In this document: piece after piece, positions 17,350 to 25,414 of the stretch
Layout: each line of letters begins with the position of its first letter
Numbering within the stretch: the stretch's first letter is position 1
Origin: Betaproteobacteria bacterium
GTDB lineage: Bacteria; Pseudomonadota; Gammaproteobacteria; Burkholderiales; Casimicrobiaceae
Assembly: GCA_003153475.1 (NCBI GenBank)
Contig: PLYT01000006.1
Span: 1 to 57,474 of the forward strand
Reading direction: 5' to 3'
Length of the DNA stretch: 57,474 nucleotides
Notes under the pieces: model-generated
The model's database searches: none
The model's input: only the letters and a program-made list of their open reading frames with translations
Told to the model about the DNA's origin: nothing
Translations under genes and position numbers: made by a program

Positions 17350-18230
17350 CAGCTGCCCGACGCGCCGCCGCCGCCGAAGCCGCCTCCGCCGCCGCTGAAG
17401 CCTCCGCCCCCGCCGAACCCACCACCGCCTCCCGGGATGAAAATCCCCGGACCACCGCGTCCTGAGATACTGGTGAACAGCATGACGATGAAGCCGATGA
17501 CCGCGGCAGCGCCGGCGATCAGCAACGAGCTGGCGACGAACCAGGCAATCGCGCCGACGATGCCGCCACCGAGCAGCGAACCGCCGAGCTTGCCGAAGAT
17601 CGAGCGCAGCACGCCGCCCAGGACCGGCGCGGCGACCAGGAGCACGATCAGCATCGTGCCGAAGTCGAATCGGCGCGGAGACCCGCGCTTGCGTTGCGGC
17701 GTAACCGCCGGCAGCGGCTCGCCGGCGTCGACGACCGCGATGATGCGGTCGACGCCGGCGTTGATGCCTGCGGCGAAATTGCCTGCGCTGAATTCGGGCG
17801 CGATATTCTCGGCGATGATGCGGCGCGAAGTGACGTCGGTCAGCACGCCCTCGAGGCCGTAGCCGACCTCGATACGCATGTGCTTGTCGTTCTTGGCGAC
17901 CAGCAGTATTGCGCCATTATCCTTGCCCTTCTGGCCGATTCTCCAGGCGTCGGCGACCCGAATCGAATACTCCTCGATAGCCTCCGGCGCGGTGGTCGGC
18001 ACGATCAGCACGGCGAGCTGGTTGGTCGTGCGCGCCTGCCAGTCGCGAAGCTTCGCCTCGAGCGCCTGGCGTTCGCCCGTCGAGAGCGTGCCGGTCTGGT
18101 CAGTGACCGCGCTGGTCAGCGGCGGGGTCGGCAAGGGCCCATCCGACGGCGCGCCGAACGCAAACGACGCCAGCGCGGCATAGATGAGCAGCGCAGCCAG
18201 GCCGCGACCGAGCAGGCAGGAATGGGTCAT
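17346..18230 (-). CDS. YgcG-like TPM-domain membrane protein with Gly-rich tail
   Basis: A 294-residue exported protein. It has a signal peptide (about 1-27), a TPM domain (about 35-165, with AKLRDWQARTTNQLAVLIVP and GYGLEGVLTDVTSRRI) and a pair of hydrophobic segments around 190-255. It ends in a glycine-rich repeat (units of GGGGGFGGG). The Gly-rich C-terminus after paired membrane segments is diagnostic of the YgcG group. It lies between lemA and a second TPM gene in one operon. Confidence 0.9.
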   Translation of the reverse strand: MTHSCLLGRGLAALLIYAALASFAFGAPSDGPLPTPPLTSAVTDQTGTLSTGERQALEAKLRDWQARTTNQLAVLIVPTTAPEAIEEYSIRVADAWRIGQKGKDNGAILLVAKNDKHMRIEVGYGLEGVLTDVTSRRIIAENIAPEFSAGNFAAGINAGVDRIIAVVDAGEPLPAVTPQRKRGSPRRFDFGTMLIVLLVAAPVLGGVLRSIFGKLGGSLLGGGIVGAIAWFVASSLLIAGAAAVIGFIVMLFTSISGRGGPGIFIPGGGGGFGGGGGFSGGGGGFGGGGASGSW

Positions 18231-18282
18231 GAAGGCGGCGGCAAGTCCGCACGCCGCGCGGAAGCCGCGCGGCGTGCGGCGT

Positions 18283-18927
18283 TCAGCTCTTCGGCGCCGG
18301 CGCGGGCGCAGGCTGCGCAGGCGGCTTGCTGAAATCGACCGTCGGCGGCGCGCTGATCGCCTTTTCGTTGTCGACGGTGAAGTTGGGCTTCACCTCCATC
18401 TTGAACACCATCGCGGTCAGATTGGTCGGGAACGACCGCACTGTGGTGTTGTATTCCTGCACGGCTTTGATGAAGCGGTTACGCGCCACGGTGATGCGGT
18501 TCTCCGTTCCTTCGAGCTGCGAAGTCAAATCGCGGAACAGCGCGTCCGACTTCAATTGCGGATAATTTTCCGAGACGACCAAGAGCCGCGACAGCGCCGA
18601 CTGGAGCTCGCCCTGCGCCGCCTGGAACTTGGCGAATGCCGCCGGATCATTGAGCAGCTCCGGCGTCGCCTTGATGCTGCCGACACTGGCGCGCGCATTG
18701 GTGACTTCGGTCAGCACCTGCTGCTCCTGCGCGGCATACCCCTTGACGGTGTTGACCAGGTTGGGGACCAGATCGGCGCGCCGCTGGTACTGGTTGACGA
18801 CTTCCGACCAGGCCGACTTGATCTGCTCGTCCTGCCGTTGCAGGTCGTTATAGCCGCACCCGGACAACATCAGCGTCGCGAACACCGCGGTGAATGCCGC
18901 GGCGGCCAGGCCAGAATACTTGCGCAT
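18283..18927 (-). CDS. lemA: LemA-family lipoprotein
   Basis: A 214-residue LemA protein. ATG 18927 is chosen because AGGAGG lies six bases upstream and because it opens a lipoprotein signal with lipobox LSGC (C24). The LemA core has QDEQIKSAWSEVVNQYQRRA, DLVPNLVNTVKGYAAQE and FNATVR-like FNTTVRSFPTN segments within a long helical bundle. It heads the lemA-TPM-TPM operon, 52 bases before the next gene. Confidence 0.93.
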   Translation of the reverse strand: MRKYSGLAAAAFTAVFATLMLSGCGYNDLQRQDEQIKSAWSEVVNQYQRRADLVPNLVNTVKGYAAQEQQVLTEVTNARASVGSIKATPELLNDPAAFAKFQAAQGELQSALSRLLVVSENYPQLKSDALFRDLTSQLEGTENRITVARNRFIKAVQEYNTTVRSFPTNLTAMVFKMEVKPNFTVDNEKAISAPPTVDFSKPPAQPAPAPAPKS

Positions 18928-19005
18928 GCTTCTTTCCTCCCAGAGTCGCCACGCGTTCAAGGCCCATGCGAAGCGCGTTACTCGGGCAAGGTCGCCCGTC
19001 GGCCT

Positions 19006-19806
19006 TTAGTTGGGGGCCGCCGCCGCGCTTTGCAAGCCGGCGTCGGACAGAGCGCGAACCGTTGCCCGCGCGAGGCAGAGATCTTCCCACGCCTTGGCTT
19101 TGTCGGGCAAGTTGCGCAGCAGGTACGCCGGATGATAGGTGACGATCAGCGGCACGCCCTGATAGCGGTGCACGCGACCGCGCAAGCTCGCGATCGTCGC
19201 GTCGACGCCGAGCAGCGTCGTCGCCGCGCTCCGGCCGAGCGCGACAATGAGCTTCGGCCGTGTCAGCGCAATCTGCCGGTCCAGGTACGGCCGGCAGGCA
19301 TCGACCTCGCCGGGTTCAGGCGTTCGGTTGCCGGGCGGACGGCATTTGAGCACGTTGGCGATGTAGACGTTGCGCTCGCGCCGCATGCCCAGCGCGGCGA
19401 GCATGTTGTCGAGGAGCCGTCCCGCCTGTCCGACGAAGGGCTCGCCGCGGGCGTCCTCTTCGGCGCCCGGCGCCTCGCCGACAAACATCCATTCGGCGCC
19501 GGCGTCGCCGACGCCGGGCACCGCCTGCCGGCGCGAGCGGCACAACCCGCATGCGGTGCACGCCTGCACATCGGCGGCGAAATCGGACCAGCCGAGTGTG
19601 GCGATGCGCGCGACACGCTCCACCGCGCCCGCCCCCGGCGCCGTGCGCGCCGGATCGATGGCCGCATCACGCATCGTCGGCGGCGGCGAGACTGTGGGTG
19701 GCGAGGCGATCTCGCGCGGCGCGGCAGCGGACGGCGGCGCGCGCAGGCGCCATACCGGAAGCAGCCCCAGCTCGCGCAGGATGTCGACGCGATCAACCAT
19801 GCGCAT
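19006..19806 (-). CDS. family 4 uracil-DNA glycosylase (Fe-S type)
   Basis: A 266-residue Fe-S uracil-DNA glycosylase that removes uracil from DNA. The catalytic domain occupies the C-terminal 200 residues, with the cysteine cluster CTACGLC and a later VLKCRPPGNR. Motif A is GEAPGAEED and motif B is VTYHPAYLLRN. The first 70 residues are Pro/Ala-rich and variable, common in beta- and gammaproteobacterial versions. It overlaps the 3' end of rimI by 14 bases (or 8 if ATG 19800 is used), so the tsaB-rimI-udg order forms one operon, as in many relatives. Confidence 0.93.
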   Translation of the reverse strand: MRMVDRVDILRELGLLPVWRLRAPPSAAAPREIASPPTVSPPPTMRDAAIDPARTAPGAGAVERVARIATLGWSDFAADVQACTACGLCRSRRQAVPGVGDAGAEWMFVGEAPGAEEDARGEPFVGQAGRLLDNMLAALGMRRERNVYIANVLKCRPPGNRTPEPGEVDACRPYLDRQIALTRPKLIVALGRSAATTLLGVDATIASLRGRVHRYQGVPLIVTYHPAYLLRNLPDKAKAWEDLCLARATVRALSDAGLQSAAAAPN

Positions 19807-20293
19807 CGCGCCCGAGGTGGCGGCGCATCACCAACGCATCCTCGCGCCGGCTGGCGCCGGCCGGCGCCGGATAGTAGCCCACGCGACGCGCGACCGGCGC
19901 GAATCCCTCGCGCAGATAAAGCGCGATGGCAGCGTGATTCGATTCGCGCACTTCGAGAAAGCATTGCTCGGCGCCGAGGCTCATCGCGTCGGCGAGCAGC
20001 CGCCGCAACAGCCGGCGGCCCAGGCCCCGCCGGCGTGTCGGCGCCGCGACCGTCAGATTGAGAAGCTGCGCCTCGCCCGGCGAGAGCATCAGCACGCCGT
20101 ATGCCACGACGTTGAAGTCGAGCTCGCCGACGAGTGTTCCGTAACCTGCGGCAAAGGCATCGCGAAAATTTCCCTGCGTCCACGGCGCCGCATGCGAGGC
20201 CTGCTCGAGCGCCGCGACGATCGGAAGGTCCGCCTCGCGCATCGGACGCCAGGTCACCGTGGCCTCGATACCCGCCTCGACGCCGTCGCTCAT
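19793..20293 (-). CDS. rimI: RimI: ribosomal protein / N-alpha acetyltransferase
   Basis: A 166-residue GNAT acetyltransferase that acetylates the N-terminal alanine of ribosomal protein bS18. The acetyl-CoA loop is RRRGLGRRLL, followed by FLEVRESNHAAIALYLREGF. Its start overlaps the tsaB stop by four bases. Adjacency to tsaB is the classic bacterial arrangement and supports the RimI call over other GNAT proteins. Confidence 0.92.
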   Translation of the reverse strand: MSDGVEAGIEATVTWRPMREADLPIVAALEQASHAAPWTQGNFRDAFAAGYGTLVGELDFNVVAYGVLMLSPGEAQLLNLTVAAPTRRRGLGRRLLRRLLADAMSLGAEQCFLEVRESNHAAIALYLREGFAPVARRVGYYPAPAGASRREDALVMRRHLGRDAHG

Positions 20294-20988
20294 TGCGGCC
20301 GTCCGAAGGCGCGCTCGGCGCTGGTCAGCGCGACCTTGTGCCGCAGATAGATCGGTGCGGCATCGCGCGCGGCAACGCCCTCGCCGGCGGCAAGACGCGG
20401 CAGCGCGAGCGTGCCGATCGCCGTCGCCGTCGGCGCCAGTATCGGTTCATACGACGCGAGCACCGCAATGCAACGCTCGCGCAGCGCCGGATACGCGGTG
20501 AAACCGCTGCCGACGCCGGTCCAGCCGCCGCCATCGGGCAAGGTCACCGCGGCTGGAGCGATCACCGCGGGCGCCACGGCTTCGTGCCATCGCACGCTAT
20601 CGTGCCGGTAAGCGGCGACGTAGACTTCCTGCGCCCGCGCATCGAGCGCCGCGATGACCCGGCTGGTCGCATGCTGCTGCCGGGCGGTCTCGGCCAAGGC
20701 TTCGAGCGTCGATACGCCGACCATCGGCAGTCCGGCGCCGAATGCCAACCCTTGCGCGATGCCGCAGGCGATCCGCAGTCCCGTGAACGCGCCCGGTCCC
20801 GCGCCGAACGCCACGCCGTCCAGGTCCGAGAGCGTAGCGCCGTGGTCGTCGAGCAGCCTGCGGATCATCGGCAACAGTAACTCGGAGTGACGGTGCCCGG
20901 CGATCAGCGAGCGCTCGTCCCACGCGGCGCCATCGCCGAGCGCGACCGCGCAGGTTTCGGTCGAGGCATCGATGGCCAGGATTCGCAT
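20290..20988 (-). CDS. tsaB: TsaB: tRNA threonylcarbamoyladenosine complex subunit
   Basis: A 232-residue scaffold subunit of the TsaBDE complex that makes t6A37 in ANN-decoding tRNAs. The N-terminal ASKHA-type motif is ILAIDASTETCAVAL, and GAGPGAFTGLRI is the family hallmark. It heads the tsaB-rimI-udg operon and is divergent from rlmD across a 91-base gap. That gap carries a short GGCGCGA hairpin (21016-21031). Confidence 0.94.
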   Translation of the reverse strand: MRILAIDASTETCAVALGDGAAWDERSLIAGHRHSELLLPMIRRLLDDHGATLSDLDGVAFGAGPGAFTGLRIACGIAQGLAFGAGLPMVGVSTLEALAETARQQHATSRVIAALDARAQEVYVAAYRHDSVRWHEAVAPAVIAPAAVTLPDGGGWTGVGSGFTAYPALRERCIAVLASYEPILAPTATAIGTLALPRLAAGEGVAARDAAPIYLRHKVALTSAERAFGRPQ

Positions 20989-21043
20989 CGGCGCATTTTA
21001 CCGTGCCTAAAAGTCGGCGCGATGTCGCGCCGGTGCACGCCGG

Positions 21044-21049
21044 TACAAT
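21044..21049 (+). promoter_or_regulatory. candidate -10 box of rlmD
   Basis: TACAAT lies 30 bases before the rlmD ATG in the divergent gap. No clear -35 box is visible. A short GC-rich hairpin (21016-21031) overlaps the expected -35 area. Confidence 0.4.
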
Positions 21050-21079
21050 GATCGATTTGCGCTTCGGCGCGGCAAGGCC

Positions 21080-22390
21080 ATGGATACCGTCCTCATTACC
21101 GCGCTCGACCAGGATGGCCGCGGCATAGCGCGCATCGACGGCAAGGCGGTGTTCGTCGAGGGCGCTCTGGTCGGCGAGCTCGTCACGATCGAGATCTATC
21201 GCCGAAAACCCAATTACGAGCTCGCGCGCACGGTCGAGATTCTGCGCGCCAGCCCTTCGCGCGTCGCACCGCTGTGCCCGCATTTCGGCGTCTGCGGCGG
21301 CTGCAGCCTGCAGCATCTGGACGTCTCGGCGCAGGTCGCCGCCAAGCAGCGCGTGCTCGAGGATGCGCTCCGGCACATCGGGCGGGTGCGCGCGGACGAG
21401 CTGCTGGCGCCGATTCACGGACCGTCGTGGGCGTACCGGCAGCGCGCGCGCCTGTCGGTGCGCGACGTGCCCAAGAAAGGCGGCGTGCTGGTCGGCTTTC
21501 ACGAGCGGAAGTCGAGCTTCGTCACCGACATGCGCTGCTGCCCGGTGCTGCCCGCGCACATTTCCTCGCTGCTGCCGGCATTGCGCGAGCTGGTCGGGAG
21601 CCTTTCGTTGCGCGACCGCTTGCCGCAGATCGAGCTCGCCGTCGGTGACGACGCGGACGACGGCACCGGCAACGAAGTCCTGGTGTTGCGCAACCTCGCC
21701 CCGCTGACGGCCGCCGACGGGCGCACGCTGACGGACTTCGCCGATCGCCACGGCGTGCGGCTGTACCTCCAGCCGGAGGGGCCCGCCACCGTGCAGGCGT
21801 TTCATCCGCCGGCGCGGAGCTTGAGTTACACGCTGCCCGATTTCGGCGTGCGCATCGAGTTTCAGCCGACCGATTTCACCCAGGTCAACGTCGCGATGAA
21901 TCGGATGCTGGTCCGGCGCGCGGTCGGCTTGCTCGACCCGACGCCCGGTGAGGCGATCGCCGACTTCTTTTGCGGCCTGGGCAACTTTACCTTGCCGATC
22001 GCCCGGCGCGGGGCGCGTGTGGTCGGCGTCGAGGGCAGCGCGCCGCTGGTGCGAGGCGCGCAAGCCAATGCGCAAGCCAACGGCCTGGCAGACCGCGCGC
22101 GTTTCGTCGCCGCGAATCTGTTCGACGCCACGCCGGCAGGCATCGAAGCGCTGGGTGCGATCGACAAAGCACTGCTTGATCCGCCGCGCGAAGGCGCAAT
22201 TGCGCTGGTCAAGGCGCTGCCCGAAACGCGGCTGTCGCGCGTCGTCTACGTTTCCTGCAATCCAGCCACGCTTGCCCGCGACGCGTCGGCGCTGGTGCAC
22301 GAGCGCGGCTTTTCGTTGCGCAAGGCAGGCATCGTCAATCTCTTCCCGCACACGGCGCATGTCGAGTCGGTCGCGCTCTTTACGCGCTGA
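21080..22390 (+). CDS. rlmD: RlmD: 23S rRNA (uracil-1939-C5)-methyltransferase
   Basis: A 436-residue SAM-dependent methyltransferase with an N-terminal TRAM domain (about 1-55) and a 4Fe-4S site. The cluster cysteines are C66, C72 and C75 (CPHFGVCGGC), plus a further Cys in MRCCP. The catalytic domain contains DFFCGLGNFTLPIA (SAM site), LDPPREGA and YVSCNPATLARD with the catalytic cysteine. The intact Fe-S motif distinguishes RlmD from RlmC-like relatives. Confidence 0.94.
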   Translation: MDTVLITALDQDGRGIARIDGKAVFVEGALVGELVTIEIYRRKPNYELARTVEILRASPSRVAPLCPHFGVCGGCSLQHLDVSAQVAAKQRVLEDALRHIGRVRADELLAPIHGPSWAYRQRARLSVRDVPKKGGVLVGFHERKSSFVTDMRCCPVLPAHISSLLPALRELVGSLSLRDRLPQIELAVGDDADDGTGNEVLVLRNLAPLTAADGRTLTDFADRHGVRLYLQPEGPATVQAFHPPARSLSYTLPDFGVRIEFQPTDFTQVNVAMNRMLVRRAVGLLDPTPGEAIADFFCGLGNFTLPIARRGARVVGVEGSAPLVRGAQANAQANGLADRARFVAANLFDATPAGIEALGAIDKALLDPPREGAIALVKALPETRLSRVVYVSCNPATLARDASALVHERGFSLRKAGIVNLFPHTAHVESVALFTR

Positions 22391-22405
22391 GCCGACGCAA
22401 AAGAA

Positions 22406-22427
22406 AAGGGCGCCCGCAGGCGCCCTT
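22406..22427. terminator. bidirectional terminator between rlmD and yccA
   Basis: A 9-bp perfect stem (AAGGGCGCC and its complement) closes a CGCA loop between two convergent genes. The A-rich stretch before it gives a U-rich tail on the minus strand, so it best serves yccA. It can also end rlmD transcripts. Confidence 0.8.
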
Positions 22428-22447
22428 GGTCACGACAGCCGGAACCT

Positions 22448-23194
22448 TCAGTCTCGCTGGCCGGAGAAGATCAGCAGCAGATTGAGGATGTTGACGAAGA
22501 TGTTGTAGATGTCGAGGAACAGCGCCAACGTCGCCATGATGTAATTGGTCTGGCCGCCGCGGACGATCGCGTTGACGTCGTGCAGCAGATAGGCCGAGAA
22601 GATCAGCACGGCAATCGCCGAGACGGTCACCGACAGGGCCGGGATATGCAGGAACAAGTTCGCCAGCGACGCCACGATCAGCAGGATCAGCCCGACGAAC
22701 AGGAACTTGCCGAGGAAGCTGAAGTCGCGCTTCGATACCGTTGCGATCGTGGCCATCACGAAAAACACCGCCGCGGTCATGCCTCCGGCGAGTGCCACCA
22801 GCTGGCCGCCGTTCCTGACCTGCGCTGCGAATTGCAGCATCGGCGCGAGCATGACGCCCGACACGAAGGTGAAGCCGAATATCGCGAGCACGCCCCAGCT
22901 GCTGTTGCGCAGCGCCGAAACGACGAACAGCATGCCGAACATCGCGCCGAACATCAGCAGCGGCGCCATGATCGGCGAAGTCTTGAACATGCTGCCGAAG
23001 TTGATCGACGTCCCGAACCATGCGCCGGCGATCGTCGGCAGCATCGACAGGGCGAGCAGCCAGTAGGTGTTGCGTAAAACGTTCTTCTGCTGGTCGCTCG
23101 TGACGATCGTCGCGCCGGACTGGGCCGGCGGTGCCGGTTGCCGCCATGCGGGCTGGGTGCTGTCGATCGGAACGGGCTTCAGTTGCGGTTCCAT
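22448..23194 (-). CDS. yccA: Bax inhibitor-1 / YccA-family membrane protein
   Basis: A 248-residue integral membrane protein of the BI-1/TMBIM family. The first 40 residues are Pro/Gln-rich and cytoplasmic. Seven helices follow from NTYWLLALSMLPTIAGAWFG to the C-terminus, which ends DIYNIFVNILNLLLIFSG as in YccA. In E. coli YccA modulates FtsH proteolysis of SecY. It is a single gene with a terminator in common with rlmD. Confidence 0.92.
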   Translation of the reverse strand: MEPQLKPVPIDSTQPAWRQPAPPAQSGATIVTSDQQKNVLRNTYWLLALSMLPTIAGAWFGTSINFGSMFKTSPIMAPLLMFGAMFGMLFVVSALRNSSWGVLAIFGFTFVSGVMLAPMLQFAAQVRNGGQLVALAGGMTAAVFFVMATIATVSKRDFSFLGKFLFVGLILLIVASLANLFLHIPALSVTVSAIAVLIFSAYLLHDVNAIVRGGQTNYIMATLALFLDIYNIFVNILNLLLIFSGQRD

Positions 23195-23374
23195 CAGATT
23201 TCCTTTTCCAAGGCGACGGATTCCGTCGCGTCCGCTTAGACTAGCAGAAATACCCCAAGTTTCAACTGCACGGCTTTCAGGGCAATAAGTTCAATATGCC
23301 GTCGCGCGAGGCTAATTCAAGGGCGAGCCCGCCGCAGCGCTTCGCCGGCGCCGCGACCTTCTGGATCGCAGTGC

Positions 23375-23380
23375 TATGAT
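23375..23380 (+). promoter_or_regulatory. candidate -10 box of tRNA-Ser
   Basis: TATGAT lies 34 bases upstream of the mature tRNA 5' end. A GC-rich stretch (CCCTGCCGGGGACGCCGGCAGG) resembling a discriminator and leader follows. No strong -35 box is seen. Confidence 0.35.
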
Positions 23381-23414
23381 TTTGCCCTGCCGGGGACGCC
23401 GGCAGGCATCGCCC

Positions 23415-23504
23415 GGAAGGTTGGCAGAGCGGTTGAATGCACCGGACTTGAAATCCGGCGTGTCGGCAACGGCACCGTGAGTTCGAATCTCACACCTTCC
23501 GCCA
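23415..23504 (+). tRNA. serT: tRNA-Ser (UGA anticodon)
   Basis: A 90-nt class II tRNA. The acceptor arms GGAAGGT and ACCTTCC pair, with discriminator G and an encoded CCA (23502-23504). The anticodon stem CCGGA/TCCGG holds the loop CTTGAAA with anticodon TGA at 23449-23451. The variable arm is long, as expected for serine, and the T-arm contains GTTCGAATC. An integrase gene lies 168 bases downstream in the same orientation, the usual layout when a tRNA 3' end is used as the attachment site of an island. Confidence 0.97.
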
Positions 23505-23610
23505 GTTTCGGTTCCCATAAATTCCTAACAGGGCGCAACAGTCACCGATTTACCCTCTGCATAAGCCGCCAAACGGTTCTCACAGGAGCGAATAAGCGCG
23601 ATTGACAGCC

Positions 23611-23670
23611 GGGGGCAAGTGGGGGCAACATTCGCGCAGGTTGCCCCTAACGCCAAATGGAGTTGCCCCC
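23611..23670. repeat. four GGGGGCAA-type motifs upstream of the integrase start
   Basis: GGGGGCAA occurs at 23611-23618 and 23621-23628. Its reverse complement TTGCCCC(C) occurs at 23641-23647 and 23664-23670. The inner pair forms GGGGCAAC/GTTGCCCC around an 10-base centre. Such clustered motifs between a tRNA and an integrase start are good candidates for recombinase arm sites or an integrase operator. Confidence 0.6.
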
Positions 23671-23671
23671 G

Positions 23672-24883
23672 ATGCCTTTAACCGCGAAGAAGATCGAGAA
23701 CGCGAAAGCTCGAGCGACGCCGGCTCGCCTCTGGGATTCGGGCGGACTGTACATTGAGATTTCACCGAGCGGAGGCAAATGGTGGCGTTGGAAATATCGC
23801 TTCGGTAGGAAGGAGAAGCGGGTTTCCTTCGGCACATTTCCCGACGTTTCAATCCGAACCGCGCGCGACAGGCGCGACGATGCGCGCAAATTGCTTAGTA
23901 GCGGCACTGATCCGAGCGTCCATCGAAAGACGGAGAGGCGGAGGAAACAGCAGGCGACAGCAAATAGTTTCGAGGCGGTCGCCCGCGAGTGGTACGCGAA
24001 GCAGGTGCACACCTGGGTCCCCACCCATGCGACCGACGTGCTGCGCAGGCTTGAATCCAACCTGTTCCCTGAAATCGGCGCGACGCCAGTCGCCGAGCTG
24101 ACTGCCCCCGCGTTGCTCGCGGCGCTGCGCAGGATCGAACATCGTGGCGCACATGACCTAGCGCACCGGGTGTTGCAAGTGTCCGGACAGGTGTTTCGCT
24201 ACGGCATCGCGACAGGCCGCTGTGAGCGCGACCCGTCGCGCGACCTGCGCGGCGCCCTCACGCCACATAAGGCTCGACATCAAGCCGCAGTCACGCCAGA
24301 AGAACTGCCTGCCCTACTGCGCGCGATCGATGGCTACGGCGAGCTGGGCGACAGATTGACCGGCTATGCGCTTCGGCTCCTTGCGCTTACATTCGTCCGC
24401 ACTGGCGAATTGATCGGCGCAACGTGGGAGGAAATCGACACGGAGGGCGCGACGTGGATTGTTCCTCCCGAACGCATGAAAATGAAAACGGAGCACGTCG
24501 TACCACTTTCCCGGCAGGCGCTGGCGGTTTTGCGCGACGTGCGGGGCATCGGCGGTGGGAGCCGCTATGTTTTCCCGGGCCGCAATCCGGATAAACCGCT
24601 AAGCAACAATACGATGCTCTTTGCTCTGTACCGGCTTGGTTACAAGGGCAAGATGACGGGGCACGGGTTTCGCGCTGTGGCCTCAACGATTCTGAACGAG
24701 GCCGGATTCCGCGCTGATGTGATCGAGCGTCAGTTGGCGCACTGCGAGCGCAACGACGTGCGAGGCGCATACAATCGCGCCGAATATCTGCCGGAGCGTC
24801 GCAAGATGATGCAGCAATGGGCTGACATACTGGCCGCGCTGGCGAGCGGCGCGCGAGTGATCCCGTTGCAGCGGCGCGCGTAG
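23672..24883 (+). CDS. int: P4-type tyrosine integrase
   Basis: A site-specific recombinase of the P4/DUF4102 class that inserts islands at tRNA genes. The start MPLTAKKIENAKARATP (ATG 23672) matches family starts; an ATG at 23657 is also in frame. The N-terminal DUF4102 arm-binding domain (to about residue 90) and SAM-like core-binding domain (about 105-190) precede the catalytic domain. The first catalytic Arg is in FVRTGELIGATW, the H-x-x-R box is HGFRAVAST, then LAHCERNDVRGAYNRAEY contains the late His and nucleophile Tyr. All catalytic residues are present, so it may be active. It is not an integron integrase. Confidence 0.95.
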   Translation: MPLTAKKIENAKARATPARLWDSGGLYIEISPSGGKWWRWKYRFGRKEKRVSFGTFPDVSIRTARDRRDDARKLLSSGTDPSVHRKTERRRKQQATANSFEAVAREWYAKQVHTWVPTHATDVLRRLESNLFPEIGATPVAELTAPALLAALRRIEHRGAHDLAHRVLQVSGQVFRYGIATGRCERDPSRDLRGALTPHKARHQAAVTPEELPALLRAIDGYGELGDRLTGYALRLLALTFVRTGELIGATWEEIDTEGATWIVPPERMKMKTEHVVPLSRQALAVLRDVRGIGGGSRYVFPGRNPDKPLSNNTMLFALYRLGYKGKMTGHGFRAVASTILNEAGFRADVIERQLAHCERNDVRGAYNRAEYLPERRKMMQQWADILAALASGARVIPLQRRA

Positions 24884-24901
24884 TTCCCCTCGTCCCAGTA
24901 A

Positions 24902-25324
24902 ATGGCGAATATCAGCACTCCCATTGCTCCGGCGGATGGGTACGCCACGAGCGCACGCTCAGCTTTCAATGGGTTGCAAGTCTTGGCCGAAACGCAGAGG
25001 CTCACTGCGAACGATCTCGCTCGAAATTGCACGTTGCTCGCCGCGCTCGCCGTTGAATGCGCGCTCAAGCACTTCCTTGCGACGACGGGCACTCCTAACA
25101 ACAATCTGCGGGGCCATAACTTGGTCGACCTTTGGGAAAGGGCAAACGTCGCGGGGCTTGCAATAGAAGCGAAGGCGCCCTACTGGTGCGAGAAATTGTC
25201 GGATGTTACGACTGGTCCCTTGTTTTTCATCCGATACGGCTACGGCGCAACCGGCGCGCTTGTGATTCCCCCGCCCCTCCTGGTTCAGGAAATTACCAAT
25301 CTTTTGACGACGATCGGCATCTGA
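24902..25324 (+). CDS. HEPN-like hypothetical protein
   Basis: A 140-residue, mostly helical protein starting 18 bases after the integrase. The segment LAALAVECALKHFLAT followed by GHNLVDLWERA resembles the two-helix core of HEPN proteins (AxxAVEcaLKa ... GHdLxxL). HEPN proteins often act as ribonuclease toxins or as nucleotidyltransferase partners. No canonical R-x4-6-H pair is evident at the C-terminus and no nucleotidyltransferase lies beside it, so the assignment is by pattern only. Confidence 0.5.
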   Translation: MANISTPIAPADGYATSARSAFNGLQVLAETQRLTANDLARNCTLLAALAVECALKHFLATTGTPNNNLRGHNLVDLWERANVAGLAIEAKAPYWCEKLSDVTTGPLFFIRYGYGATGALVIPPPLLVQEITNLLTTIGI

Positions 25325-25414
25325 GAAACGCCGCGCCTAGCCCGACGGGGCGAACACCGGGCACCCTAACCCGGCCGGCGCGGCACCTCTTTTAGGGGCG
25401 CTAAAGGGGGCGCA

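Noticed and set aside
23672..24883. Island integrase as the missing integron integrase
   Set aside because: It has the DUF4102 arm-binding domain and P4-type active-site contexts, and lies next to a tRNA rather than an attI-cassette junction.
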